The notes under the pieces are model-generated. The model was not told the DNA's origin, did no database searches, and was given only the letters and a program-made list of their open reading frames with translations. This document shows, in pieces, positions 22,587 to 31,675 of a DNA stretch of 64,000 nucleotides (positions within the stretch are counted from its first letter, which is position 1; every line of letters begins with the position of its first letter). The DNA comes from CATQGW01 sp965242565. Its GTDB lineage: Bacteria; Chloroflexota; Dehalococcoidia; Bin125. The position numbers and the translations under genes are program-made. Location of the stretch: positions 2,604,001-2,668,000 of the forward strand of contig OZ251457.1 of NCBI GenBank assembly GCA_965242565.1. Direction: 5' to 3'.

Positions 22587-23483
22587 ATGACCACCGCCGC
22601 CGAACCGATTACCGAATACCGCTCCTGGGCCGTCGAAGAGTTCCGCCTCGAAGAAGAGCCCTACTACGTCCCCGTCAAGGACGAAGTCGAGGTCTTCCAG
22701 TCCGCCTGGAACAGCAAAATCCCCGTCCTGCTCAAGGGCCCCACCGGCTGCGGCAAAACCCGCTTCGTCGAGTACATGGCCTACCACCTCAACCGCCCGC
22801 TCTCCGTGATGCGCGACGGCAAGGCCGAAATCGAGGAGGAATCCAACCTCCCGCTCGTCACCGTCGCCTGCCACGAAGACCTCACCGCCAGCGACCTCGT
22901 CGGCCGCTACCTGCTCGAAGGCAACGAGACCGTCTGGATCGACGGCCCGCTCACCCGCGCCGTCAAGGCCGGCGCGATCTGCTACCTCGACGAGGTCGTC
23001 GAAGCGCGCAAGGACACCACCGTCCTGATCCACCCGCTCACCGACCACCGCCGCATCCTGCCCGTTGAGAAGAAGTCCCAGCTGCTCCAGGCCCGCGACG
23101 GCTTCTTGCTCGTCATCTCCTTCAACCCCGGCTACCAGAGCGCGCTCAAGGACCTCAAGCAAAGCACCCGCCAGCGCTTCGTCGCCATCGAATTCGACTA
23201 CCCGCCCCGCGAAACCGAGGCCGAAATCGTCCGTCACGAGTCCGGCTGCGACCCCGACATCGCCCTCAACCTGGCCAAAATGGCCGAGAAAATCCGCAAC
23301 CTCCGCGAGCACGGCCTCGCCGAGGGTGCCAGCACCCGCCTGCTGATCTACGCCGGGCGCATGATCACCCAGGGCGTCTCGCCCCGCCGCGCCTGCCAGG
23401 TCTCCATCGTCTGGCCGCTCACCGACGACGGCGAAATCCAGCGCAGCATCGAAGAAGTCGTCTCCTCGATCTTCGAGGAGTAG
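22587..23483 (+). CDS. MoxR-family AAA+ ATPase (CbbQ/NirQ-like)
   Basis: A 298-residue AAA+ ATPase. Walker A is GPTGCGKT (residues 51-58), Walker B is AICYLDEVVEAR, and SFNPGYQ plus a conserved RQRF follow. CbbQ/NorQ ATPases work with a VWA protein (CbbO/NorD) to activate or insert metals into a target enzyme. The VWA partner is probably the gene at 24175-27474; a phosphoesterase gene lies between. The target enzyme is not obvious in the window. Confidence 0.92.
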   Translation: MTTAAEPITEYRSWAVEEFRLEEEPYYVPVKDEVEVFQSAWNSKIPVLLKGPTGCGKTRFVEYMAYHLNRPLSVMRDGKAEIEEESNLPLVTVACHEDLTASDLVGRYLLEGNETVWIDGPLTRAVKAGAICYLDEVVEARKDTTVLIHPLTDHRRILPVEKKSQLLQARDGFLLVISFNPGYQSALKDLKQSTRQRFVAIEFDYPPRETEAEIVRHESGCDPDIALNLAKMAEKIRNLREHGLAEGASTRLLIYAGRMITQGVSPRRACQVSIVWPLTDDGEIQRSIEEVVSSIFEE

Positions 23484-23558
23484 CCGCGACGGCCCCGCGC
23501 TGCGCCCCGGGCGCTCCGCGCGCGCCGGCGCGCGCCGCCGGGCTGGGAAAGGCCGCGC

Positions 23559-24137
23559 GTGCGTCTCGGCATCGTCAGCGATATCCACTGCAACATCGCC
23601 GCCCTCGACCGCGCCATCGAGCAGATGGGCGAGGTGGACGAGCTGCTCTGCGCCGGCGACGCCTGCTACCAGTACCGCTTCTCCAATGAGGTCGCGCAGC
23701 GCATCCGCGAACTCGGCGGCCGCTACGTGCTCGGCAACCACGAGGAGATCCTGCTCAGCGAGGCCGGCGCGCGCGCCCAGGCTTCCGACACCGTCGACCG
23801 CGAGCTGCTGGAGTGGACCCGCGGCCAGCCGCAGCTCATCCGCTCCGAGGTCGGCGGCAAGAAGCTGCTGATGTTCCACGCCACCCCCTGGGCGCCCTAC
23901 CGCGACTACCTCTTCCCCCACGACCCGCAGCTCGAGCGGCTCGCGGAGGAAGAAGCCGACTTCATCATCTACGGCCACACCCACGCCCCGATGGTGCGCC
24001 GCATCGGCCGCGCCCTGGTGATCAACCCGGGCTCCGCCGGCGAGGCGCGGGGCGTCGAACGCAGCCTCACCTATGCTGTGTTGGATACGGCCGCCGACGC
24101 GGCCACAATCGAGCAGATCGTCGCGCCCGCGGATTAA
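23559..24137 (+). CDS. YfcE/MJ0936-type metallophosphoesterase
   Basis: A 192-residue calcineurin-like phosphoesterase starting at GTG. Metal-binding motifs are VSDIHCN (Asp/His at residues 7-9), GDACYQ, GNHEEIL and GHTHAPM near residue 140, followed by NPGSAGEARG. The set is complete, so it should be active on a phosphodiester or phosphomonoester; the substrate is unknown. It is placed between the MoxR ATPase and VWA genes, 75 and 37 bases from each, probably in one operon. Confidence 0.92.
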   Translation: MRLGIVSDIHCNIAALDRAIEQMGEVDELLCAGDACYQYRFSNEVAQRIRELGGRYVLGNHEEILLSEAGARAQASDTVDRELLEWTRGQPQLIRSEVGGKKLLMFHATPWAPYRDYLFPHDPQLERLAEEEADFIIYGHTHAPMVRRIGRALVINPGSAGEARGVERSLTYAVLDTAADAATIEQIVAPAD

Positions 24138-24174
24138 CCCGCCCCGACGCTGCCCAACCTCTGGACGGATGCCG

Positions 24175-27100
24175 ATGACCGAACGATCGCCCCAAGCGCC
24201 GCTCGACACGGCGCGCGAAGCGCTGCGCGCCTTCCCCCCCGCCCTCAGCCAGGAGTTTGAAGCCGCCGTCGGCGCGGTTCAGCCGATCCTCGAAACCGAC
24301 GAGTTCGCCCACTGGGTCGAAACCGGCCTGGGCGTCGCCCGCCACTCGCTCCGCTCTTGGGAGGCGTCCTCCGAATACTTCCGCAGCAGCAGCGCCATGC
24401 TCGAACAGGTCACCTACGACCGCATGCGCGAGTGGTGCGCCGTCGGCGTCGGCCTCATGGACACCTCGCCCGCCCTGGCCGGCGCGCTCTTCCGCGCCAG
24501 CCCTCAGGTGCTCCCCCACCTCGCCGTCAACCAGGCCGACGACTGGGCCGCCCAGGGCCGGTCGCTCTACAAGGGCACCTGGAAATCCGGCTCGCTCTCC
24601 GCCCAGTACTTCGATGTCAGCCCCCAGGTGCTCCCGCACCTGCCGCTCAGCCAGATGCGCCTGCTCGTCGAGCTGATCGACTCCCTCGCCAGCCACTCCT
24701 ACGAGCTGGCCAGCGCCTGCCTCGGCATGGCCCCCACCGTGCTCGGACAGCTCGAGCGCAGCGACCGCGCGCCCTTCCTCGAATTCGGCGGCATCGTCGC
24801 CCACACCGCCTGGGTCGACGCCCGCGTTTACTTCGAGCGCGGCCCCGCTGCTCTGCACCAGGTCAACCCCGAGCAGCGCGGACGCTACCTCGGCCTGGCC
24901 GGACAGGTCGCGCTCAAAGTCGGACGCCTCGGCCACCCCTACTTCATCGAATCCGCCCAGGCCCTCTCCGAGGTCGACCGCGAACTCCACGAAGGCCTGC
25001 TCGAACTCTCCGAGCAGCTCGCCCCCCACTCCGGCGACGCCGCCATGGAATTCCTCAAGTCCAGCCCCCGCGTCGTCCAGCGCCTCAGCATCGACGACAT
25101 CGCCCGCTGGCAGGAATTCGGCCTCAACATCCTCCAGCAGAGCGTCGACGGCGGCGAAGCCTTTTTCCGCCTCGAATCCACCCGCGGCGAAGAGGTCATG
25201 GAAGCCCTCTCCGCCCGCGTTGACCTCGATCGCGTCTCCGAACTGATCCGCATGTACTGCAAGGCCCTCACGGGCGTCGATGTCGGCATCAAATCCTCCG
25301 AGGAGCTTGCTTCCAAGGGCGTCGGCTGGGTCGATGAGAGCAGCCCCACCACCGAGGGCACCACCATCTACCTGCCCGACATGGTCGAGCGCTACGCCGA
25401 CAAGGACGACAACTTCAGCGTCTACAAGGTCTTCGCCACCCACCAGGCCGGCCGCCTCGAATTCGGCTCCTTCGAGTACCACCAGGACCGCGCCCCGCGC
25501 GTCTTCGAGCCGCCCGCCAACGGCCAAACCGCCGAGAACGGCGCAGCCGTCGGCGTTGCCGCCGCCCCGTCCGCCGACGCGCCCGACGCCATGCCCGAGG
25601 CCGCCGAAATCCACACCGACATGGAGCGCTTCTTCGACCGCTTCAACGACCGCCGCCTCGCCCACGACCTCTTCACCATCATCGAAGACACCCGCATCGA
25701 CACCATCGTCAAGCGCGAGTACGCCGGCGTCCGCCGCGCGCTCAACCGCCTCCAGCAGGCCGCCGCCGAGCAGCGCCGCCCCGTCGAAAACATGCCCGCC
25801 CGCCAGGCGATGGTCGAAAACCTGCTCCGCGCCAGCCTCGACGACGCCGGCAACATCCGCTGGCCCGGCGAACTCGCCGACCAACTCCGCGCCCCCCTCC
25901 GCATCCTCAACCGCATCCGCCAGGAAGGCGCCACCGTCGAGGACTCCGCCGCCGCCACCCAACTGCTCTACGACTGGGTCGCCCAGGTGCCCAACGTCGA
26001 GCTCGACACCGACGACTGGAGCGACTTCGAAGACCACGCCGCCGCCGGCGACCAGGAAGAGGGCGACGCCGACCTGATGCCCGGCAGCGGCTCCAGCGGC
26101 CTCGAAGAATCCTTCATGCCCTTCATGCCCGGCTCCGAGGAACGCCCCTACGACAGCCCCGAACCGGTCGACTTCCGCGGCGACTTCAAGCCCGAACTCG
26201 TCCAACTCCTGATGAAGCTCAAGGGCGAAACCGGCAGCGGCGACGCACCGCCCATCCCCCTCTCCAAAGAACAACTCCAGGAACTGCTCGAAAAGAGCGT
26301 CGAAATCTCCATCAACGAACTGATGGACATGGACCTCGCCGAATCCTCCGGCATGTTCCTCGACAACCTGCTCAAGGAGGTCAACAGCGTCCAGGGCGAC
26401 CGCCCCGAAGGCCAGCAGGCCATGGGCGACGACAGCACCGGCCTCGACGACGAAGGCGAACTGCCCGTCGAAGCGCAGTCCTTCTACTACGACGAGTGGG
26501 ACTTCCGCGCCGCCGACTACAAGCCTCGCTGGTGCCGCGTCCAGGAACAGCGCGGCGAAGTCGGCGACATCGGCTACTACACCGAGACTCTCCACGACCA
26601 CGCCCAGCTGGTGCAGGAGACCCGCAAGCAGTTCGAAATGCTGCGCCCCGAGCTCTTCCGCAAAATGAAGCGCCTGACCGACGGCGAGGACTACGACCTC
26701 GACGCCGTGATCGAGTGGTACACCGAAAAAATCGCCGGCGCGACCACCGAGACCAAGCTCTTCTACCGCCGCAACAAGGTCGAGCGCGATGTCGCCGTCG
26801 CCTTCCTGCTCGACGTCTCCGCCAGCACCGACGAGGAGATCCAGAAGCACCAGGACCGCCGCCAGGACGACCAGTTCGACGACGACCCCCGCAAGTACCT
26901 CTCCTGGTGGGCGCAGCGCCGCGCCGAAGCCGCCCGCCACCCCGGCAAGCGCATCATCGACCTCGAAAAAGAAGCCGTCGTCCTGCTGATCGAGGCGCTC
27001 GAAGCGATCGGCGACAAATACGGCGTCTACGGCTTCAGCGGCTACGGGCGCGACAACGTCGAATTCTTCGTCTACAAGGACATGGACGAGCCTTTCGGCG

Positions 27101-27474
27101 ACCGCACCAAGGAGCGCATCGACAAAATCGCCCCCGTCCGCTCCACCCGCATGGGACCGGCCATTCGCCACTGCATCTGGAAGCTCCAGAACACCGACGC
27201 CAAGGTCAAAATCCTGATGCTGCTCTCCGACGGGCGCCCCCAGGACCACGGCTACGGGCGCGACCGCACCGAGAAGGAATACGCCATCCACGACACCAAA
27301 ATGGCGCTCACCGAGGCCCGCCGCGAGGGCATGGTGCCCTTCGCCCTCACCGTCGACCGCGCCGGCCACGACTACCTCAAGCAGATGTGCCAGGACATGG
27401 CCTACGAGGTCGTCGCTGACATCGAGTCCCTCCCCCGCCGTCTCCCCGCCCTCTACCGTCGCCTGACCGGCTAA
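24175..27474 (+). CDS. Large VWA protein (CbbO/NorD-like) with N-terminal helical repeats
   Basis: A 1099-residue protein. The C-terminal third is a VWA domain with MIDAS motif DVSAS at residues 880-884, then later LLSDGRPQDHGYG, as in CbbO/NorD. The N-terminal ~400 residues contain about six helical repeats of 37-40 residues marked by motifs such as FRASPQVLPHL, FDVSPQVLPHL, LGMAPTVLGQL, FERGPAALHQV and FLKSSPRVVQRL. The middle is acidic. It likely forms a chaperone complex with the MoxR ATPase. Start 24175 is chosen for its GGACGG site. It is longer than typical CbbO or NorD. Confidence 0.88.
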   Translation: MTERSPQAPLDTAREALRAFPPALSQEFEAAVGAVQPILETDEFAHWVETGLGVARHSLRSWEASSEYFRSSSAMLEQVTYDRMREWCAVGVGLMDTSPALAGALFRASPQVLPHLAVNQADDWAAQGRSLYKGTWKSGSLSAQYFDVSPQVLPHLPLSQMRLLVELIDSLASHSYELASACLGMAPTVLGQLERSDRAPFLEFGGIVAHTAWVDARVYFERGPAALHQVNPEQRGRYLGLAGQVALKVGRLGHPYFIESAQALSEVDRELHEGLLELSEQLAPHSGDAAMEFLKSSPRVVQRLSIDDIARWQEFGLNILQQSVDGGEAFFRLESTRGEEVMEALSARVDLDRVSELIRMYCKALTGVDVGIKSSEELASKGVGWVDESSPTTEGTTIYLPDMVERYADKDDNFSVYKVFATHQAGRLEFGSFEYHQDRAPRVFEPPANGQTAENGAAVGVAAAPSADAPDAMPEAAEIHTDMERFFDRFNDRRLAHDLFTIIEDTRIDTIVKREYAGVRRALNRLQQAAAEQRRPVENMPARQAMVENLLRASLDDAGNIRWPGELADQLRAPLRILNRIRQEGATVEDSAAATQLLYDWVAQVPNVELDTDDWSDFEDHAAAGDQEEGDADLMPGSGSSGLEESFMPFMPGSEERPYDSPEPVDFRGDFKPELVQLLMKLKGETGSGDAPPIPLSKEQLQELLEKSVEISINELMDMDLAESSGMFLDNLLKEVNSVQGDRPEGQQAMGDDSTGLDDEGELPVEAQSFYYDEWDFRAADYKPRWCRVQEQRGEVGDIGYYTETLHDHAQLVQETRKQFEMLRPELFRKMKRLTDGEDYDLDAVIEWYTEKIAGATTETKLFYRRNKVERDVAVAFLLDVSASTDEEIQKHQDRRQDDQFDDDPRKYLSWWAQRRAEAARHPGKRIIDLEKEAVVLLIEALEAIGDKYGVYGFSGYGRDNVEFFVYKDMDEPFGDRTKERIDKIAPVRSTRMGPAIRHCIWKLQNTDAKVKILMLLSDGRPQDHGYGRDRTEKEYAIHDTKMALTEARREGMVPFALTVDRAGHDYLKQMCQDMAYEVVADIESLPRRLPALYRRLTG

Positions 27475-27478
27475 CCCC

Positions 27479-27853
27479 ATGCAGCGCAATGCGAGCGACG
27501 GCGCGGGCGGCGCAATCCCTCTGCTCGCAGGCGGCTTGGCTGTCGCTGCCGTCGCCGCGGCCCTCGTCGCCGTCCTGCTCGGCCACGCCTCAACCGATCT
27601 CTACCTCGGCGCAACGATCGCCGCCGCCGCCGCAACCGCCCTCTTCGTCCTCCACCTGATCCGCAGCCGCGCCGACCTCTCGGCCTGGACCGCCGTCGCC
27701 CCGCTCGGCGTCGTGCTCGGCCTGCTCGGAGTCGCCGCTAGCGGCGCATCCTGCGGCGTCGCCTGCATCGCCGTCGGAGCCCCCATCGCCGGCCTCGCCC
27801 TCTCCCCGCCCACCCTCAACCTCCGCCGCCTGCGCCGCTCGGTGCCCCGCTAA
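27479..27853 (+). CDS. Small membrane protein
   Basis: A 124-residue protein with about four hydrophobic segments (near residues 13-35, 42-60, 70-87 and 90-107), rich in Ala, Gly and Val. The segment GASCGVACIAVGAPIAG is the most distinctive. No family is recognised. It follows the VWA gene by four bases and overlaps the next gene by one base (TAATG), suggesting translation within the same operon. Confidence 0.7.
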   Translation: MQRNASDGAGGAIPLLAGGLAVAAVAAALVAVLLGHASTDLYLGATIAAAAATALFVLHLIRSRADLSAWTAVAPLGVVLGLLGVAASGASCGVACIAVGAPIAGLALSPPTLNLRRLRRSVPR

Positions 27854-28056
27854 TGCTGTCGCGATCCGAAGTTCATGCCCTACGAGAGCGTTTCGAAGCG
27901 CTTGAGCAGTGGAATCGGAAGCAGGCAAGAGACCAGGCGCTTCGACGCAATCTCGCCGACCTCAAGGCCACGTTCCGTTGGTTTGAGCTGCGTATGGCGC
28001 TCTTGCTCATGGCCGGCTTCGGCGCCGTAGCCGGCGTCATCATCGAGCGGACCTAG
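27853..28056 (+). CDS. Small coiled-coil plus transmembrane protein
   Basis: A 67-residue protein. The first ~45 residues are charged and helical (LRERFEALEQWNRKQARDQ), and the last ~20 form one hydrophobic helix (MALLLMAGFGAVAGVII). The start overlaps the previous stop by one base. It may assemble with its neighbour at the membrane. No function is assigned. Confidence 0.65.
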   Translation: MLSRSEVHALRERFEALEQWNRKQARDQALRRNLADLKATFRWFELRMALLLMAGFGAVAGVIIERT

Positions 28057-28110
28057 CCCACGCCTCGCAAAGCGCACCGCAACACCCAATCCACCCCCAG
28101 CACGCACCGC

Positions 28111-31100
28111 CTAATTCGTCAGCCGCAGCTCGCGGTTCAGCTCCAGGCGCAGATACCACCGCCAGGTTGCCAGCACGCCTGCCAGCAGCACCGCGATTAG
28201 GGCCCCGAAGGCGATCCCCAGAATCTGCCAGTCGGTCTCCACCACGAACGGCGGGAGCACCTGCCGGCCTGTCTCGTCGAACTCCAGGTAGGCCAGCAGC
28301 AGCAGCGAAATCCGGTTGCCCAGCAGCACGCCCAGCGCCAGCCCCGTGCCCACGATCAGCACGTACTCCAACAGCACCTGAATCAGAATCGAGAGCCTCC
28401 CCACCCCCACCGTGCGCAGCAGCGCCATTTCCAGCCGACGCTGACGCGCCGCCACCGCCATCGAGACCAGAAACGCCAGCGCCAGCAGCACGCTGATCGC
28501 GATGAACGCCACCAGCAAAATCCCGCTCCCCCCCGCCGTGGTCAGCGGATCCCGCCCCTGCTCCACCAGCCGGTCCTGCATATCGCTCCAGTCGCGCAGC
28601 GAGTAGCGCGACCGCCGCAACTCCGCCAGCGTCGCCGCCAACTGCTCCGGGTCGTCCGTCAGATCCAGCCACACCTCCGTCGGCTCGATCGACGGCCGCA
28701 GCCCGGTCACCGCGCCCAGATGAAACAGCGCGTCGTAATCGGCCACGATGAATGACTTCTCGTCGGGGCGCAGCGTGGGGAACAACTCCACGATCGCCGC
28801 CACCCGGCCGGACACGTTCATCGTGTCCATCCGCACCGTGAAGCGATCGCCGACCTCCAGCAGTTGCCGCTCCGCAAAGTCCTCACTCACGATCATCGGC
28901 ACCGTGCAGCGCCTGCTGGTGCAGAACGACGGATCCGCATAGTGCGCTCCGCGCAGCCCCGGGCTCTGCCCAACGCCCGGTGTGAACTCCATCACCTGCG
29001 CGCCGCTCACCGCATCCTCCGCCTCGCTGAACACCAGCTCGTCGTCGGCCTCGCGCCGCTGCCGGTAGCGCACCCAGCTCGCCTCTTCGAAATCCTCCAC
29101 GAGCAGTTCGCGGCCGTCCGGCTGAATCGCGGTCACCGCGTCGAACCGCACTGTCGCCGGCTCCGACACGAACACGCCGAACGGCTCGCTCATCACGATC
29201 GCGTGCAGTGTGTAGGGCGCGACCGCCCCCGAACCAACGACCTCGCGCTGGAAATCAACCTCGATCGGCGTCCAGTCCAGGGCCGGATCCGGCGCCTCGA
29301 TCTGCCCCGCCGTGAAATAGCGCCCGTCGCCGTCGCGCACCCGCAGCCAGAAGGTCTGATCGCTCTCGCCCTCGGTCAGATCCACCCAGATGCGCAGCGT
29401 CTCGGTGCTCTCGGGGATGCCCACCCCGCGGCCTGTCGGCGGCACATCGATCGCCCGGATCAGATCGTCGAACGCCAGCTGCGAGAGATCGTCGCGGAAC
29501 CACAGCATCTCCTGCGCGTCGCGCGGCTCGATCGCCAGCAGATCCACTGCCGATGCCGTCCCGATGCTGCGCCCGGCCGCCACGCCCGAGCGGTGCGTCG
29601 CGCTGAGCCGCTCCACACCGTCAATGTCCGCCAGGCGGCGCTCCACCCCCGCCGGCGAGGAGTAGGCCGCATCGGCCAGCCGCACACGATGCTCCACTCC
29701 CGCGTCGTACTGAATTCGCTCGGTCAGCGAGCGATCGACCGTATCCGCGTAGGACGCCGCAAACGTGCCCAGCGCCGCCCCGAGCATCAGCAGAATCGTC
29801 AGCCGCGCCGCCGGACCCACCGTCCGCGACACGTAGCGCAGCGTCGCCGCAATCGAGAGCGGGAAGCGGTCGTAGGTCACCCACGCCACCACTCGATAGA
29901 CCCACGGGAGAATCCGCAGAATCACCAGCGTCGCCGCCAGCGCGAACAGGATCGGCGTGCTCAGCAGCAGCGGATCCGCCGACAGCCCGCCCACGCTGTT
30001 CCGCTCGAACACCGTGCCGCGCAGATCCGCCTCGAAAATCAGCCCCACTGCCACCAGCACCAGCGCCACATCGAGGTAGTAGCGTTGCAGCGCGTTTTGC
30101 CCGCCGGGTCGCGTCAGCCCGCGCAGCCGCTCCGAGAGCACCCGCGTGCGGCTCGCGACGAACAGCGGCACCAGCATGAAGATCACCGCCACGATCGCCC
30201 CGGCCGCCGCCAGCAGGAACGCATCGTCGGTCAGCGTCACGTTGATCGCCTGTCCGCCGGTCAGCGTCTCGAACGTGCCCGTGTAGCCCAGCAGGCTGAT
30301 CACGCCCGCCGCAATCAGCGGACCGATGATCGCCGACACGATCGCCAGCACCAGCCCCTCGATCGCCGTCAGCCCCAGCACCTGCAGCAGCGACGCGCCG
30401 CGGCTGCGCATCGAGAACAACTCCTCCCGCCGCTGCGCCACCAGCACCCCCGACACCACCACGATGTAGAACAACGCGATTCCCACGATCTGGGCCAGCA
30501 GCAGCAGAATCGGCGCCCGCGCGAACGACAGATCGCGCGTGAACTGGTCCAGCCGCGGCTCGATCGGACTCAGCAGCGATCCGCCCATGCTGCGCAAATC
30601 CGCGCGCAGCAGATCGAACATCGCCTGTGTATCTTCCAGCACCGCGACATTCAGTTGATCCGTGTCCAACTCGCTGATCCAGGTCACGTTCACCGGGTAC
30701 TGGCCGACCAACTCCGCCAGATACTGGTCGAACGTCGTCGTGGAGACGATCAGCGGCAGCACCTGTGCGCGCGGCGCGCCGACGAACATCGGCCCCACGA
30801 TGCTGCGCGGCAGCCGCGACCAGAACGCGCTCCCCCGGTCGTCGGGCTGCACCAGCGCCGTCACCACAATCGGAATTACCCGCTCCACGCGCAGCGTGGG
30901 CTGGCAGGGCGGGCGCGGCGGCGGCGGCGGGCCACCCGGCGGCGGGTCCGGCTCCCGGTCGCACTCGTCGAACCCGTCCCGAATATTGAACCGGTGCCCC
31001 GGTTCGATCCCGTACTGCCGCGCAACGAACGCCGGCATCGCCGCCTGCAACGGCTCGGTCAGCTGCACGCCGCCCAGCGCCTCGCTGTGCTCCACCTGCG

Positions 31101-31545
31101 GCGGAAACGGCAGCCGCCCCGCCGTCACCTCAACCTGATCCAGCGCCCCGTCGAGCGCCGCGAAAATCGCCGCAGGCGGCTCCTGCGTCCCCGCCCGCGG
31201 CGCCTGATCGACTCCCAGAGGATTGGTCGAGATAAACCGCCGCTGCCCTGTCTCCAGCTCTCCGAAGCGCTCCGCGATGCTCTGCTCCACATACTCCCGC
31301 GCCGCAACGTTCGCGCCGCCGCTGAGCGGCGCGCCGTTGAGCGTCGCAAACGACTGCCGCCGATCCTCCAGCTGGTTGCGCAGCGTCACCGTCAGCGAGA
31401 GATCCGAGACCGCCCGCGTGTAGATCGAGGTCGCCGCCATCAGAATCGCGGCGACCAGAATCCCCGCCGCGATCACCAGCTGGAAGCGCCAACTGTCGCG
31501 CATCCGGCGGAACACGAACGCCAGCACCACCGCGAGAGTTTCCAC
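28111..31545 (-). CDS. Giant FtsX-type ABC transporter permease
   Basis: An 1144-residue permease-like protein. An N-terminal helix (about 20-40) is followed by a large extracytoplasmic region (about 45-340) and a first FtsX membrane unit with the coupling-type segment VSGVLVAQRREELFSMRSRGAS. A second large soluble region comes next, then a second FtsX unit near the C-terminus (LVSMAVAARQRRLEMALLRTVGVGR). Double-FtsX proteins of the MacB/LolC type usually work with a separate ATPase to move lipids or proteins; none is encoded here. It is divergent from its homolog at 31676. A Pro-rich insert (PPPGGPPPPPRPP) lies near residue 205. Confidence 0.88.
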   Translation of the reverse strand: METLAVVLAFVFRRMRDSWRFQLVIAAGILVAAILMAATSIYTRAVSDLSLTVTLRNQLEDRRQSFATLNGAPLSGGANVAAREYVEQSIAERFGELETGQRRFISTNPLGVDQAPRAGTQEPPAAIFAALDGALDQVEVTAGRLPFPPQVEHSEALGGVQLTEPLQAAMPAFVARQYGIEPGHRFNIRDGFDECDREPDPPPGGPPPPPRPPCQPTLRVERVIPIVVTALVQPDDRGSAFWSRLPRSIVGPMFVGAPRAQVLPLIVSTTTFDQYLAELVGQYPVNVTWISELDTDQLNVAVLEDTQAMFDLLRADLRSMGGSLLSPIEPRLDQFTRDLSFARAPILLLLAQIVGIALFYIVVVSGVLVAQRREELFSMRSRGASLLQVLGLTAIEGLVLAIVSAIIGPLIAAGVISLLGYTGTFETLTGGQAINVTLTDDAFLLAAAGAIVAVIFMLVPLFVASRTRVLSERLRGLTRPGGQNALQRYYLDVALVLVAVGLIFEADLRGTVFERNSVGGLSADPLLLSTPILFALAATLVILRILPWVYRVVAWVTYDRFPLSIAATLRYVSRTVGPAARLTILLMLGAALGTFAASYADTVDRSLTERIQYDAGVEHRVRLADAAYSSPAGVERRLADIDGVERLSATHRSGVAAGRSIGTASAVDLLAIEPRDAQEMLWFRDDLSQLAFDDLIRAIDVPPTGRGVGIPESTETLRIWVDLTEGESDQTFWLRVRDGDGRYFTAGQIEAPDPALDWTPIEVDFQREVVGSGAVAPYTLHAIVMSEPFGVFVSEPATVRFDAVTAIQPDGRELLVEDFEEASWVRYRQRREADDELVFSEAEDAVSGAQVMEFTPGVGQSPGLRGAHYADPSFCTSRRCTVPMIVSEDFAERQLLEVGDRFTVRMDTMNVSGRVAAIVELFPTLRPDEKSFIVADYDALFHLGAVTGLRPSIEPTEVWLDLTDDPEQLAATLAELRRSRYSLRDWSDMQDRLVEQGRDPLTTAGGSGILLVAFIAISVLLALAFLVSMAVAARQRRLEMALLRTVGVGRLSILIQVLLEYVLIVGTGLALGVLLGNRISLLLLAYLEFDETGRQVLPPFVVETDWQILGIAFGALIAVLLAGVLATWRWYLRLELNRELRLTN

Positions 31546-31675
31546 GTGTCAGCGCTCCGGTGCTCGCGTCGTTCCACAGATCGTATTCGGACCGGGCTTG
31601 TAGTCTACGGACAGCCCGCCCGACGATCATCGCCGCGACCGCCGCCGGCCGCGCCGCGCCGCCGAAACTCCGCCC
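31546..31675. other. Divergent promoter region of two FtsX permeases
   Basis: A 130-base gap between the start codons of the two divergent large permease genes. Both promoters must lie here or further upstream, which suggests shared control. I found no clear -35/-10 pair or operator. Confidence 0.4.

Noticed and set aside
24067..27489. 1140-residue open frame antisense to the VWA gene
   Set aside because: Composition is Gly/Val/Asp-rich without domains, as expected opposite a C-ending-codon gene. The plus-strand protein has clear motifs.
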